In this document: positions 13,601 through 24,942 of the stretch, piece after piece
How positions within the stretch are numbered: the first letter of the stretch is position 1
Layout of the letters: each line of letters opens with the position of its first letter
Assembly: GCF_031877795.1 (NCBI RefSeq)
Contig: NC_133946.1
Location: 10,391,144-10,455,143 of the forward strand
DNA from: Strix aluco
Lineage: Eukaryota; Chordata; Aves; Strigiformes; Strigidae
Length of the DNA: 64,000 nt
Direction: 5' to 3'
The notes under the pieces: generated by a model
What the model saw: only the letters and a program-made list of their open reading frames with translations
Database searches by the model: none
Told to the model about the DNA's origin: nothing
Made by a program: the position numbers and the translations under genes

Positions 13601-16600
13601 CCCAACTGAAGGAGAGCAGCAAGAAAAAGCGAGTACAGCTCTCCCATTCCCTAGCAATACACAGACCCTAATGCCCTCCACTGCAAACCCAGCCTTCCTC
13701 GACCCCTCAGCCCCTGGTTCAGAGGGGAAGGATCTCTTTTTAACCTACTAGTTTCCAACCAAAGTCCTCCACAGAGCTAAGACAGTGTATTTCCATTAGG
13801 CTGAGAGAAGGCCCTATTTTTCAGTTTCAGTGGCTGGCAAGTAGAGATGTACTAGAAAGAGGAAACCAGAAGAGTCACCCAGGACACCATTCCCAATGCT
13901 CAGTAGGACTCTCTCAGACTAACAGAGACCCTGGAAGAGGCTGATGAATTTAGTAGGCTTTGCAGCTGCTGGGGTCTTACGAGAGGAAAATGCAGGCTTG
14001 AGTGCCTGCATGACAGAGCACTGCAATCAGTGTTGCCTAGAGCACGTGCATCACCCCTTCTTCCTGCCCTGAACCGTCCTCACATCGTCCCCTGCCATTT
14101 GAAGTCAGTGGGAGCACGATCAAGCCATGCACACATGGAGCTTTCTATCGCATCCAGCCACTCAGCAGGACACACACGCTGCACTACAGATTAACCTGAT
14201 GCCAGTTATCTCTGAGTGACAAGCCTCAGCCGAGCCGTGGTGCTGTCCTCTTCCATGCACAGCACCCATCCCTCCTCCCAGACACTCCTTCTGGTTACTG
14301 CTTCTTGCCTACTAACTTCTCCTGCAGAGAAGCTACCACCTTCTTTCGGTTAGGTTCACTTTCTCTTCTTCTCTCTTCCCGATCTCTGTATTTCCCTCTC
14401 CCGAATTTGCCCTTTCTCCTGTATTCCAGCCAGGCCACACTCTTCCCCCTCGCTCTGACTCCAGCCCCACACTGCATAACAGAGCAACAGACTGGGCTTA
14501 TCTCCTCAGCCACGTGCAGCTCAAAAGAGCCTTGTTCTGCCTCAGCTCACCCATCACAAAAGGCAGTCAAACCACGAGGCCCAGCTACAGACAGCCCTTT
14601 TTCTCCTAGGCTATGCCACCTGGAAACAGCATGGTAATACCACCTTTTTACTCAGATTGTTCCCTTTCTGCCTCCCCCCACCCCTCACCAAGCTGTCCAT
14701 AAGCAACAGTTGCCCACAGTCATCTCTCAAAGAGGAAAAGAAGAAGCAGCTACCAGCTAATCCAGCTCAGGCAGCACAGAAAAGCACGTGGAAAAGCACA
14801 TGTGGAAAACTCTCTGAAAACCTGGAAGATGAAGGGCACAAGATCATCCCTGATGCCATGCCATGCCAACTGGATAGCATTTTGACTACAGAACTAGGTA
14901 TGGGAGACATGCAGTCGGTATCACAGACTTTGCTGGCCTCTCTGTTGAGCGAGTGAAAGCACCAGAAGGATGGTCACACAGCAGTGCTAAGGAGGTAGGA
15001 AAGGACAGGAACGAACTGGCATGCTGTTGACCTCACCTGGTTTTACTGAACATTCACTGGGAAGATCTAGAAGGGGAGGCTTATCCTGGTGATACTACTT
15101 AATTTGGAAGTGTGGAAAATAACATGAAAAGGTGTGTTGGCAAAAGGGCAAGAAAATAAAATTAGTTTTGGCCTGAGGAAAAAAGGACAGACAGTGCCTC
15201 CAAGCAAAGATAATTCATCTTGAGCTACTCGGCATGCTGGGACTCCTTGATAAAAAGCAATATGCACAAACACGGAGGGATACGCCTGGCTGAGCGAGCC
15301 ATGACCAACAGGAACTCCTGGACTGGGCAGGCATCTACAGTTTGAGGTGCGAGAGAGCACACAAGTGTGAACTACATAGCGTTCAGAGTGCCTGCTCCAT
15401 CCAGTTAGGCTGTTCTATTGGCATGTGTGGTTAATCAGAGGAAAGGCAGAACCGCACAGGAAAAATAAAATGGTTGAGAAAGGTCAAGATCAGCCAACAC
15501 TGATCACTTACCTAAACAGTGACATCGCTAACAGGGTGAGGAGGTCTCCAAAGGCTCCAAACACTAAGGAAGGGGAAGGAGTAAGCAAGAGAATGACCCA
15601 AAGGAAGGAATAAAACCCATTACAGGAAGTTGGGGACTTAACAAGACCAATTCATCCCATGGATCAGGGGAGGTTCTCTGCAATGGATTTGCCATGTGAT
15701 GCATGCCAAACAGAGAGGGCTATTTAACAGTTAAACCATTTCTCAAGTGGCAGTGGAAAACCTCTCTGCTCTGGACTTTGGAGACTAGACAGGGTAAGCT
15801 GCAGAGAACACATCTCTCCAGGTACTCCTGCATTAGAGAGAAAACACACCAGAAGCAACCCAGCCAATCCGAGCACCTCCAGCTTTTGTGATCCGAAGGA
15901 AACAAAAATCAGAGCATAGAGGAAAAGCCAGATTCAAAACCAAGCAGCTAGCAAAAAAAATAAAGAAACAGCAAGGAAATGGGACATTTCAACAGCCCAC
16001 AAAACTACTAAGACAGCTGATCTAACCCATACATAACAGGAAGAAAAAAAGCCAATGTTGTTTCTTTAAGACTCTCAAGCCCTCAGATGAAAGTTGTTTG
16101 TCTTGGGAGACAGGTATTCTAGTGTATTTCCACACGCTATGGAAGAAAACTGGAGGACACAGAGGAACGAAACAGTCCCACCCACACTCTGTAATGCCAA
16201 GGGACCTAAAAACCCATCCTGAAAATATCACCCCATTTTCTATGACAGAATAGCACACCCTCCACGCCGTGCAAACAGAATCCTCATGAAAGCCCCGGTG
16301 ATGCTGGCTTCTGCCCAACCAAGCCCCAGTCTCCAGTGTCCAGCTGGGGCTTTAAAATACCCCCCCAAGAGACCAAAGGACCACCACGTACGCTTGCACT
16401 CTCCTGCTGTCCCTGCTCTGACTGGTGCCTATCTTCCTCAGAAAAATGTGTCATAACCTAAAGGTCCCACACTGACACAAGAAATGCAAACTTACACAAA
16501 AAAAAAACCCAAAGAAACAAACAACGCAACACCCCACCACCTTCTAAAGCTGGTTTCTGTAGAAAAAGCAAAAAAATGTGCAGGATCCGCACTTTTTCCA

Positions 16601-17357
16601 GCGGGCCCCACAAGTTTCCTGCAGTGCTGATCTGACAGGGTTATTTCCCGTCCGAACAGCCGCGTTGGTCTCTCCAGGTTAAGCTCCTGCCCTCAGCCTT
16701 GCGCAGGGGACCTGCCTTTGCCATCCTGATCAGGACAGGAGCCTGACCGCGTTTTACATTTCTTATATTTACCTCAGCAGACAGCAACCACCCACCGCGT
16801 CCTTCTGCCTGAGGGCTGCTGGCAGCCGCAGCATCACCTTATTCCGTCTCCTTACCTGACTTCCACACACCCGCACGCACAAACCCCCGCCTGCAGAGCC
16901 TCGAGACCAGCTGAGCCGCGAGGTTTTCGGCTGCGAGGTCTCAAGGTGTTAACAACAAAACGAGCAAACCCCACGGAAGCCCAAGGGCAGACTCAGCTCG
17001 AAGAGACCCCCCCGCCCCGCCACGGCGGGGCCAACCCGGCCCAGCCCAGGGGGTGGGATAGGGGGGTTGATGCAGGCGCCAGACGCCTCAGGCCCGCAGA
17101 GCCCAGCCGCCTCCCCCCGCCACCGGCCGGGGCCCCGCCGCCCTCAGCCTCCCCAGCCCGCGGGGCCGCGCTCCCGGACCTACCCCCGCCTCATGCTGGG
17201 GCCCGCCGGCGCCGCCACCGCTGCTGCTGCTCAAGGCGGAGGCGCTGCCGCCGCCCCCATGCCCGGAGCCGGTCCCGGTGCCGGAGCCGGTCCCGGCGCT
17301 GCGGCACCGCCTGAAGGACGCGCTCCCGCCGCCCGCGGGGGGGAACGGCGGGGGCAT
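1562..17357 (-). CDS. RAB3IL1: RAB3IL1, Rab guanine-nucleotide exchange factor (Rabin/Sec2 family), whole gene
   Basis: Ten coding exons on the minus strand, read from high to low: 17357-17184, 12951-12721, 12221-12126, 10583-10506, 9888-9673, 6150-6022, 5908-5796, 3203-3104, 2114-2048 and 1644-1562. All introns are GT-AG and phases match, giving 1,287 bp and 428 residues against roughly 380 in human. The order is a Gly/Ser-rich N-terminus, a long Sec2-type coiled coil (about residues 115-210, containing [20 protein letters not shown]), a low-complexity Ser/Lys linker, and a conserved C-terminal domain ending [14 protein letters not shown] and [15 protein letters not shown]. The family activates Rab3/Rab8-type GTPases in vesicle traffic and ciliogenesis. 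RAB3IP is the closest paralogue; the BEST1-FTH1 neighbourhood and RAB3IL1-like wording ([20 protein letters not shown]) favour RAB3IL1. The first exon is the least certain part. Confidence 0.93.
2048..2114 (-). CDS. RAB3IL1: RAB3IL1 coding exon 9
   Basis: Twenty-two codons plus one base encoding [20 protein letters not shown] and QD. This is nearly invariant in the family. Acceptor CCTTCAG|A, donor GATG|GTAAGA. Confidence 0.95.
3104..3203 (-). CDS. RAB3IL1: RAB3IL1 coding exon 8
   Basis: One base and 33 codons: [20 protein letters not shown], then [13 protein letters not shown]. The Cys-rich CALSG...TCKHR...GD.. YYYISP pattern is diagnostic of Rabin8/RAB3IL1. Acceptor CTGCAG|G, donor AGG|GTGAGT. 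Confidence 0.94.
4869..4892 (-). CDS. RAB3IL1: RAB3IL1 optional 24-nt microexon (candidate)
   Basis: A T-rich tract of about 14 T and then GTGTCTTTACAG precedes a 24-base block that ends at a consensus GTAAGT donor. The block is exactly eight codons and is open only in the frame set by exon 7; another frame contains TAA. Inclusion replaces the Lys split codon with N-GFRSQIV-T before KCALSG. Mammalian family members I recall lack such an insert, so I infer alternative splicing. This could still be a chance pairing of splice signals. Confidence 0.42.
5796..5908 (-). CDS. RAB3IL1: RAB3IL1 coding exon 7
   Basis: Thirty-seven codons plus two bases: [20 protein letters not shown], then [17 protein letters not shown], then AA. 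The donor is CCAAA|GTAAGG. Splicing straight to exon 8 completes the split codon as AAG (Lys) and reads SGPKKCALSG, which matches the Rabin family at this point. Confidence 0.93.
6022..6150 (-). CDS. RAB3IL1: RAB3IL1 coding exon 6
   Basis: Forty-three codons starting [20 protein letters not shown] and ending [15 protein letters not shown], phase 0 on both sides. This begins the conserved C-terminal domain shared with Rabin8. Confidence 0.95.
6599..6795 (+). mobile_element. CR1 LINE 3' fragment
   Basis: The sequence carries the avian CR1 tail: GAGTGGTGACACTGGCACAG, CCCAGAGAAGCTGTGGCTGC, GGCCAGGTTGGACGGGGCTT, GATCTTTAAGGTCCCTTCCA, and an ATTCTATAAT-type end. It is 5'-truncated and lies in the RAB3IL1 intron between exons 5 and 6, antisense to the gene. 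Confidence 0.92.
7551..7619 (-). CDS. RAB3IL1: RAB3IL1 optional 69-nt cassette exon (candidate)
   Basis: A pyrimidine-rich stretch ends in GGGAAG and precedes 23 open codons ([23 protein letters not shown]) and a GTAACC donor. It lies in the intron between exons 5 and 6, which is phase 0 on both sides, so inclusion keeps the frame. I do not recognise the peptide, and the acceptor is mediocre. Confidence 0.22.
9673..9888 (-). CDS. RAB3IL1: RAB3IL1 coding exon 5
   Basis: Seventy-two codons starting [16 protein letters not shown], the end of the coiled coil. A Ser/Pro/Lys linker follows ([27 protein letters not shown]), ending HECKE. The linker is typical of this family and holds the conserved KSTSS stretch. 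Acceptor CTCAG|ATTG, donor GAG|GTGAGT, phase 0. Confidence 0.95.
10506..10583 (-). CDS. RAB3IL1: RAB3IL1 coding exon 4, Sec2 coiled coil
   Basis: Twenty-six codons, [12 protein letters not shown] followed by [14 protein letters not shown], phase 0 on both sides. Together with exon 3 it forms the [13 protein letters not shown] block that contacts the Rab GTPase in the Sec2/Rabin8 family. Confidence 0.95.
12126..12221 (-). CDS. RAB3IL1: RAB3IL1 coding exon 3, Sec2 coiled coil
   Basis: Thirty-two codons starting [14 protein letters not shown] and ending TASLFE, phase 0 on both sides, with a GTAACA donor. This is the core of the GEF coiled coil, with acidic heptads ([10 protein letters not shown]), and is nearly identical to the known mammalian family sequence. 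Confidence 0.95.
12721..12951 (-). CDS. RAB3IL1: RAB3IL1 coding exon 2
   Basis: This exon encodes 77 residues beginning [10 protein letters not shown] and ending [13 protein letters not shown], with the family signature [17 protein letters not shown] that leads into the Sec2 coiled coil. The donor is AAAG|GTAAGG. Two AGs lie 4 nt apart at the acceptor (12957-12956 and 12953-12952); only the second keeps the frame with the proposed exon 1. A stop codon in this frame at 12984-12982 shows the exon cannot extend further upstream. Confidence 0.85.
17184..17357 (-). CDS. RAB3IL1: RAB3IL1 coding exon 1 (proposed)
   Basis: The ATG at 17357-17355 opens 58 codons of Pro/Gly/Ser-rich sequence (start [11 protein letters not shown], end GGPQHEAG) and stops at a GTAGGT donor in phase 0. 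The exon sits in the CpG island where a promoter is expected. Its phase joins in frame only to the acceptor at 12953-12952 of exon 2. The N-terminus of this family is poorly conserved, so protein similarity does not confirm it. A second possible first exon ends at 16856. Confidence 0.5.
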
Positions 17358-17401
17358 CACGTGATCCCGGCGCGCCTGCGCACTGCGGCCCCGCCACGCG
17401 C

Positions 17402-17478
17402 GTCGCGGCCCGGCCCGGCCCGGCCCGGCCTAGCCAAGCCAAGCCCAGCCAAACCCGGCCAAGCCCGGCCCAGCCCCG
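17402..17478. repeat. GC-rich pentanucleotide repeat (CGGCC/AGCCA variants)
   Basis: Tandem five-base units start as pure CGGCC and decay into AGCCA/AACCC variants. They lie just upstream of the proposed RAB3IL1 start and are probably part of the promoter or 5' leader. Confidence 0.75.
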
Positions 17479-17638
17479 TCGCGGCCAATGCGGGTGGTGC
17501 CGCGCAGGGACCGAGGTCCCGAAAAAACGTTTTTCTCCGCCTCACGGTCCGTCGTGTTTTCTTTAGAGCCCGAGGTGGGAACCGCACCCGCCTGCCCTCC
17601 TAACAGCATTAAAAACATTTCAAAGTGATTTACCCAAC

Positions 17639-17747
17639 ATAGAATCATAGAATCGTTTAGGTTGGAAAAGACCTTTAAGATCATCGAGTCCAACTATTAA
17701 CCTAACACTGCCAAGTCCACCACTAAACCATGTCCCTAAGTGCCATC
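17639..17747 (-). mobile_element. CR1 LINE 3' fragment, minus orientation
   Basis: On the plus strand it reads ATAGAATCATAGAATCGTTT, GGTTGGAAAAGACC, ATCATCGAGTCCAAC, AACACTGCCAAGTCCACCAC. This is the reverse complement of a CR1 tail of a different subfamily from those at 6.7, 24.8 and 59 kb. It lies just upstream of the RAB3IL1 CpG island. Confidence 0.88.
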
Positions 17748-17749
17748 TT

Positions 17750-20700
17750 AGTGTGTACTCTGAATAGCCAAATGGGGTAAGAACAAAATAGTCTCAAAAA
17801 AATCTGTGTATTAGAACTTTCTGAGTAAAAAGTTACATTTTGACCGAAGAGAACAAAAAGCAGTCACGGAAATACCTTCCTCCAGTTCCTGAACTACTTT
17901 TTAAACAAGCTTCTATGGCCACAAAGTTTTTGCTTTTTATTAATTTTTTTCCCATGCTTGCATTTCTAATTGAGATGGAAAATGATACACATCATCCGAA
18001 AATGTACGTCTGTCACAAAGCCAGCACACCTCCCTGTGAGAGGAGGATTCTTCGCTTACCGTGTGCTGCCCCACATCATGGCATTGCAAATGTGCCATTA
18101 GCAGCTGACAAGAAGATTATTCTTTCTCTTCAATCCAAATACATGAGAGAAAAGGATGAATTACAGATTTGCAGGATGTTTACCACATTACAGTAGGTTA
18201 CGTGTTTGGCTCCAGCTGGGAAAAAAACCCATGTAAGGGTCAATGATGGATTGCATTCGATTTAATTTTCAGAGCCCAGCTCTAATCACACACAGATGTA
18301 AATGTTTCACCACTCCATGACCAAGACTCACACCGATGCTCCTGATACATCTGATAACACCACAAAGTTCGCTGAATGACTGAGAAAAGTAAAGCTGGAT
18401 TTATGTCACCAACATATATAACCTGTCCTCCAAAGTCATTCCTGAAGATTATGAAGACCTCTGGAACAAACCTGGGGACGTTTCCAGAGCTGTGAGGCCA
18501 TGGGAGAGTTTGCACAGCTCGCGAAAGGCCTAGGGGATAAACATTAGAAACACAAACCAGAGAGTTGCTATCGGTGTCCCGAGTCAGGGCTCCTGCCTCG
18601 TGATGGCTGAGGTGTGCACTGCTAGGGCGAGTGAAAAGCCTTCCTGCAAAGCTGATGTTGTGGAGAGACAACCCTGCTGCGACGCTGGTGCAGGGGAAGC
18701 AGTTGTATGCGAGTGGACGTCACTCCGATTTGCAGCCTGCGCAGCTGGAGGGGCCCTGGGAGACGGTGTGTGCTTAGCTGGGGATTCAAACTGGTACCCA
18801 GAGCTGGTAACACCCTTATCTCCCCAAAAACGCATCATCCCTCCCCGGCACGGAGCATGGCCTCAGACTCCTGCTGAAACAGCTCTGTGGGCTCAGCAGG
18901 GAAGGCTGGGATGTAAAGAAGTGATAATATACAGGAAGGCGAAAGGATGGGGGAAACCTGGCCAGGGGAAGAAAGGCCTGTGCTTGTTAGTGGTGGGTAA
19001 CAATGGGACTGGAAGAGGATTTTTAAACTCAGGGTTCAGGGAAGGCACTGGGCTTTCTATATCCTTACATGAAGGAGAGAAGTCAGTCTCATCACTGAGC
19101 TTTGAATTTTGGATGCTGTGGCTCCCAATTTTTAGCTAGCTCATCCTTCCACTCACTGTCTCCAGGAGGCTGAGGGAGCAGGGCAGCTCTCGCAGTAGAT
19201 GAGAGCAGGCGTGGATTGACCTCCTCTCTGCAAAGCAGCAGGAACACACCCTTCTCTGCCCACCCATTCTCCTCTCCCCTGCATCACCACCTGTGCGTGG
19301 AGGAGCTCCTTTGCCCAGGGCAAAGTCATCTGGAAAGTTTTTTCCTTGCTTGCTCTACTCTGTTAGCACAGAGGGGCAGAAAGGGTCAGCTCCGGGTGAT
19401 TCCTGGGGTGTTTGGAAATGACCGATCCACTCCACAGCCTGCCACTGAAATCATGAGGAGCTACAGTTCTAGAGTTCACCCTCTCACTGGGGCATTAGCT
19501 ACAGGCAGAGAGACAACTGCCACTCACAGCACTGCTCTAGGGAGTGCACAGCATGTTGTCCCTGTCCCTGGGGGCATGTCTGCCTGCTAGGAAGAAAAGG
19601 GGCAAAAGACTTCTGCAGTCACCCCAGTCCCACAGCAGATCCCACAGCCACCCCTGGGTTGACAGCACTGCAATTTTGGCGACAGTGCCTCTGTTAGACC
19701 CAAAACCACCCCTGCCCTCACAAGCCACCCTCAGAGTGTGTTTTCCAGATCCGTCCTTCCCGCAAGTTTCCCATTGCTTCCTACCTTGCCATGGCCCTGG
19801 GCTTTCCTCCAGGCAGCCGTATCCCCTCCAAGCCTTTGCACGAAGGGGCAGCTCGCCCCCTGGGCTCAGCTGCCCCATCCTCTGCCTCGCCGGCAGACAC
19901 AGAGCCAAAGGCAAGCGAGTCAGACATGGTGATCCCTGGATCCAGTGCAGAGTGCCACTGTAGATACTACACAGGGAGCAATTCCCTGTCCCAGCTTCTC
20001 CTGGGTGTCCATGTCACCTCCAGCGCTGCCCTGCCTCATGGCCAGCATCCACGGTGACAGCAGAGGCCAACCCCATGGTCTGAAGTCTTGGAACAAAGTG
20101 TCTGAGAGGTTTGCGTCGGTGGCTGTAACCTTTGTTATCTTCAGGGAACTTTTGGGAGGAGGGGAAAGATCTCCAGCTTTGCAAGGCAGCACCAGAAGTA
20201 ATTAGACTTTGTAATTATTAACTCCCAAGGCCTGGCTAGCAGGGATGCGGGGGGTCCTCAGGTTAGAAAGGTAGAACTTCCAGGATCCAACAAAGGCAGG
20301 AAGAAACAGAACTGATAATGCAGACAGGAAGCATTAAGAGAGGATGTGTTGGGGATGCTGAATCCCAGCCACTTGCAAAAATAACTGGTCGCAAGGTGAG
20401 AGTGGCATGTGCTCCCCCTCACTCCCAGCCCCAAAGGACAGGCAGAGCTATTGAGAAAGCCTGGACAGACCCTGAGATTTCTCCATAACCAGATAAATGA
20501 GCTGGCCCAGCAGAGCAAAACTCAAGCACGTATCACTCCTAATCTGAGGGTTATCGTGCAAGCTTTGAGGCAGGAAGAGCTGCTGCCTTCTCCATGCCCT
20601 TCGCACAAGGCTAGCTGTCCTCCAGGCTGCATTGTGAAGTGTCCCAAACTGACCAACGCAACACCTGGTGAGACACAGACCCATCTCCTACCTCTGGTCT

Positions 20701-23700
20701 AAAGAGACAACAAACCACCAGACAAGTGCAGCTGGGAGCTCTAACCCGGCACTGCCATCTCACACCATGGAAGTACCTTGCTCTCTTCCACATTATTTCC
20801 CATTTACATTTCATGGAAGCTGAAAAAATCACTGACCTCTGGGTAAAGTGTCATAAAATCCACTTTGCCTCCTGCAAGTCTCCCAGCATGGCACATACCT
20901 GATGTGAAGGCCCTGACATGGTACCTCCCCCAGGGCCATAGGCATTTTTAGTCACCCTTTCCCCCCCCTTTCTTCCCCACTTCCACTGCCTCTGCTCCCT
21001 CACTCGTACCCACTCACCCCCACTCCTCTCACACCCCTCCTGCAGATCCACCTTGCCAAGCTGATGACCTCCCTGGACTCTTCACCTTTTGTCTCTCATT
21101 GTCCCACCTCCTCTGGGCAAAGCAGCATCTTGCTAATGCTTTCTGTGTCTTCTTGAGAGTCAGGTCCAGTCAGGTCCCTTGCTCCCTACAGCTCTTTCCC
21201 AAAGGAAAGGACCCCCCCAATCCTTCCTCTGGGTTTCTCAGACACAGGGGTACACTTGTGGCACCCCATTGGGTCCTCTGTCCCAGCTCTGCATCTCCGG
21301 CCTGAACAGCTCCTCCAGCACCCCAAGCAGAGCCCTGTCACTTCAGGAGCCCCTCCACACCATTCCTCAGTGATCTCTCAGCCCAGGCTATGCAGCTATC
21401 TTCATATTCCCTGCCAGAGTGCCCACATCTTCCGCTGAATGGGTCATAAATGAAGAGCAGGACTCAAAATCCAAAGTTTGGTTCAAACAAGGTCAAGACC
21501 ACCCTGCAAAGCAAAAGCAGCTCTCAGCTAGGACACCCTGCCCAGTACAGATGCCTCCTAGTCATGGGAGAGGGCTCAAGCCTCCTCTGGGCTGCCTTGT
21601 CTGCTCATAGATCCAGATCCTACTACAATAAAAAAAAGGGGGGGGGGGGGGGGAAATAAAAAGAAAAACCATACCCAGGCTGGAAAGGGAAGGAGGAACA
21701 GGGATTATCTCAGAGTTTGGAAAGCAGGACTACACCCCTGACCCAGCAAACCCAGACCGGATGTTATTGCTGTGAAAATGAGAATGAAAACAAATGGCCT
21801 AAACCTCCAGGCTTCATCCACCCCCTCGCTCCCCTCCCTCTCGCCTGTCTCAGCCAGCTGTGCAGCATGTTTGCTCAACTGGCTGGAAGGGCTTTAGCAA
21901 GGGTCCTCTGGGATCTCTGGGTCTAAGATCTCTGATTTCATGGAGAGGATCTGCCTTGATCACCCAACAAAGCGCAGCCCCTGTTCCAGGGCAACAGGGT
22001 GAATAGAAAAGACTGAAAAAGCATAATGCTCATTTCCTGACCCAGAGCCAGAGAGCTGGGGGGGTGGCTGGCCTGGGGCAGCAGTGCTGGATTGCTCAGA
22101 CGGGTGCTGCTAAGAGCAGTCCCAGTGCGGCACTGAGCAGAGACCCAGCAGAGACACTGCTGTTCCTGCCAGCTCTCAGCTGCAGACGGCTGGCAGAGAG
22201 CAACCTCACACTCAGCAGCATCCTTTGAAGGAAGGGTTCAGCCTGAACCCGGGGGAAGAGACACCAGATGGAAAAGGAAGAAGAGAAGCTGGGAAACCCA
22301 GAGAGAAAGGGGGACTGTCCCTCAGCTTTTTAGGAAGGTCTTCCTTTCCTCTGGCTGATTTGGTCACTGTTTATCCATCCAGAAACTTCTCAGTCCTGTA
22401 TCCTCCCCACAACGTCTCCAAGGAGGTAGCAGGCAGTCCCTCGAAGTGACATCCAGGATCAACACATTTGGTCCTCTCTTTGGAAACTAATCCCCACCGT
22501 GGTGGCTAAGGCAAAAAAAGGGGGACTTCGCTAAGGACATATTTCATGTCTATACAAGCAGAACTATGCAACATCAGAAGAAGAGGGAGAGATTTGTCAC
22601 TCTCCAGCCCCCTGAAAAATAAAATGCAGAGGGTCAGACAGAGATCGGCACTCAGATTTGCAGGGAGATAGAGAGCTTGGCACTGAAACCTCAAAGCAAG
22701 AGAGTGGTGCTCATATACTGCTGATCTCTCCTGGGCAAAGACATATCTAGATTTGTCAGGGAGCGATGGCAAAAAAAAAGAAGGCTATGAGGTACAGTCA
22801 GTCTGTCCGTGTACTGAGCTGTTTGTCCAGGATTCCCAGGGATCCTGCAGCTTGGGCTGTGCCATCCCAAATGGCTGCTTATACACACACATGCCAACTC
22901 CCCCTCACAGGAATAGGGAGCCTAGTGCTACCAGATGGCTCTTGATTTGCCACAGAGCTGGGAAAAAATACAAAGACGCTTGTAAAAAGCAGTAGAGTTG
23001 GCAGGGACATGACTTCTTCCACTAGAGCAGCAACTCACCCCCTCCATGTCAGAACAGCATGTAGTCCTTGAAGAAAGAAATTACCACACTGAACTCGAGT
23101 GCTACGCAGAGGACAGGCAGCACCTTTAGTGTGTCCCCAGCTCTCAGGGACCCCCAGGATTGTGCAGAATTAGTGATAAATCCTACAACATAAGGGGAAG
23201 AAATCTGGGGGTCCTCACGAAGGCACTGAGGATCACTGCATCATCTTCAAACATTCAGCACCAGCTCAAACCTCAGAGTGAATCCTGTCTGTGCAAAACA
23301 GCACCTCCTCAGATACTTTCCACTTTTTTTTACATCAGATTCCAGGGAAGAATGTCAGTTTGAGACACCCCTGATGCCAGCTGCCTCTGTGTCTGTCTCA
23401 GCACTGAAACTGGAGAAGGGAGAGGGATTTCACCACGCTTGGGGACACATGGCGTCCTTCTGAGAAATGCACTTGTTATTCTCTGGCAGACAGTACGGAT
23501 GGCACCGTGCCTTTCCCAGACAGCTGCAGCTAACTCAGGACAGAGAGTGGCCCTTTGAGGTTCCCAAAGCGGGGTTCACTTCCCATCACAGTAACTCAAT
23601 CTCCGCATCTGTAAAATGGAGAAAATGAGAATGTTTCCAGGGCTGTGAGACTGAGGATGGATGTCAGCACCTCCTTGCTTCCTCCTCTGCTTCTGTGCAA

Positions 23701-24580
23701 GGCAGGCTTTCAGACCAGCATCTTCCTCAAGGCCTGCAAGGACTGAGGCCACAGGGGATGGGAAAAAAGATCCAAACAGTGCTGCCACGCTGGTAGCCCC
23801 TCAGCTATTTCCTTCTATATTAAATTCCACGAATATTTCATGCTGTGCTAACAGCAGCGCTGAACCACACGAGCTGCCAGTTGAGCTACTCTCAGAGGAG
23901 GGCAGCAGAGTCCCCCAGATGCCAGCACATCCCTCTACAAAGAGGTTTTGCTTTTTTTGTGTTAGTCCCCAGAGGTGGCACCTGAACAGCTCCAGCAAAT
24001 ATCTCACCCGAACCATTTTTGTCCCCCCACCATGTGCAGGGATGAGGGCTCAGGCACTGAGACGCTCAAGATCTGTCTCAGCCTGCCTGTCCACTAATTC
24101 CTTCTCTCTGGATACCTCCTAAAAGGCCAAAATCGTGGAGCAGCACCCTTGCATGGACTACCTTGCCTTGAGAGCAGGTCCACCCCTGTGCTCTCCCAGC
24201 TCGTATCCCCATTCACAGAGCTCCTTGGTGTTCCAAGACATTATCATGATCCTGAATCACTTAGGGACCCTCTCCCAACCCTGTGATCTGGCCATAAAAG
24301 GGCCTTTTGGGAGCAGCTGCAACCTAGGAGCAAAGTTTCAGGGACCTCATACCCCATAACAGAGCAGATAACACAGCAAATACACCTCTGAGGGACAAGA
24401 CTGTCCCGGAGCCTCAGCAAAGCCGGAGCACACTACCTCCTGTCCCAGATGCCACTCACGCAGGGGCAGCCACAGCAGGGTCTGAAACAACACCCTGCCT
24501 CGGTGCTCATCCAGGACAAGCCTGCAGAAAGGGAGGACAGGTGGGGTGTTTCGGTCCTGGTGAATGCTTCTAGGATGCCT
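17750..24580. other. Intergenic DNA between RAB3IL1 and BEST1, no gene recognised
   Basis: Open frames occur (the longest about 180 codons at 18600-19139, plus strand), but none shows a recognisable domain or splice partners. A run of 16 G lies at 21638-21653. I see no RNA gene. Confidence 0.6.
21638..21653 (+). repeat. G16 homopolymer
   Basis: Eight As are followed by sixteen uninterrupted Gs and then AAATAAAAAG. Its length is likely unreliable in sequencing. Confidence 0.9.
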
Positions 24581-24942
24581 AGAGAAGACTCCAGGGAGAC
24601 CTTAGAGCGGCCTCCCAGGACTTAAAGGGGCTACGGGAAAGGTGGGAGGGACTCTTGATCAGGGCGGTAGGGATAGGAGGGGCAACGCTTTTAAACTGAA
24701 AGAGGGGAGATTTAGATGAGATCTAAGGAAGAAATTCCTCCCTGTGAGGGTGGTGAGGCCCTGGTACAGGCTGCCCAGAGAAGCTGTGGCTGCCCCCTCC
24801 CTGGAGGGGTTCAAGGCCAGGTTGGACGGGGCTTTGGGCAACCTGGGCTAGTGGAAGGTGTCCCTGCCCATGGCAGGGGGTTGGAACTAGATGATCTTTA
24901 AGGTCCCTTCCAGCCCAAACTGTTCTATGATTCTATGATTCT
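24581..24942 (+). mobile_element. CR1 LINE 3' fragment
   Basis: It starts in the end of the reverse-transcriptase region (GGGAGACCTTAGAGCGGCCT, ACTTAAAGGGGCTAC) and runs through the standard CR1 tail to TTCTATGATTCTATGATT. Only the last 360 bp or so are kept, as is usual for 5'-truncated CR1. Confidence 0.95.

Larger units (their letters stand above)
16600..17580 (-). promoter_or_regulatory. RAB3IL1 CpG-island promoter
   Basis: This is a very CpG- and GC-rich block around the proposed first exon, sharply bounded on the BEST1 side by AT-richer DNA at about 17.6 kb. It contains a palindromic E-box ATCACGTGAT at 17356-17365, overlapping the proposed start codon, and a (GGCCC)n-like tract at 17402-17478. 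No TATA box is evident, as usual for broad CpG promoters. Confidence 0.7.

Noticed and set aside
17067-17603. Open frame of about 178 codons, plus strand, in the RAB3IL1 island
   Set aside because: It is an artefact of GC-rich promoter DNA, antisense to proposed exon 1, and low complexity.
18600-19139. Open frame of about 179 codons, plus strand
   Set aside because: No domain, no similarity I can name, and no splice or promoter context.
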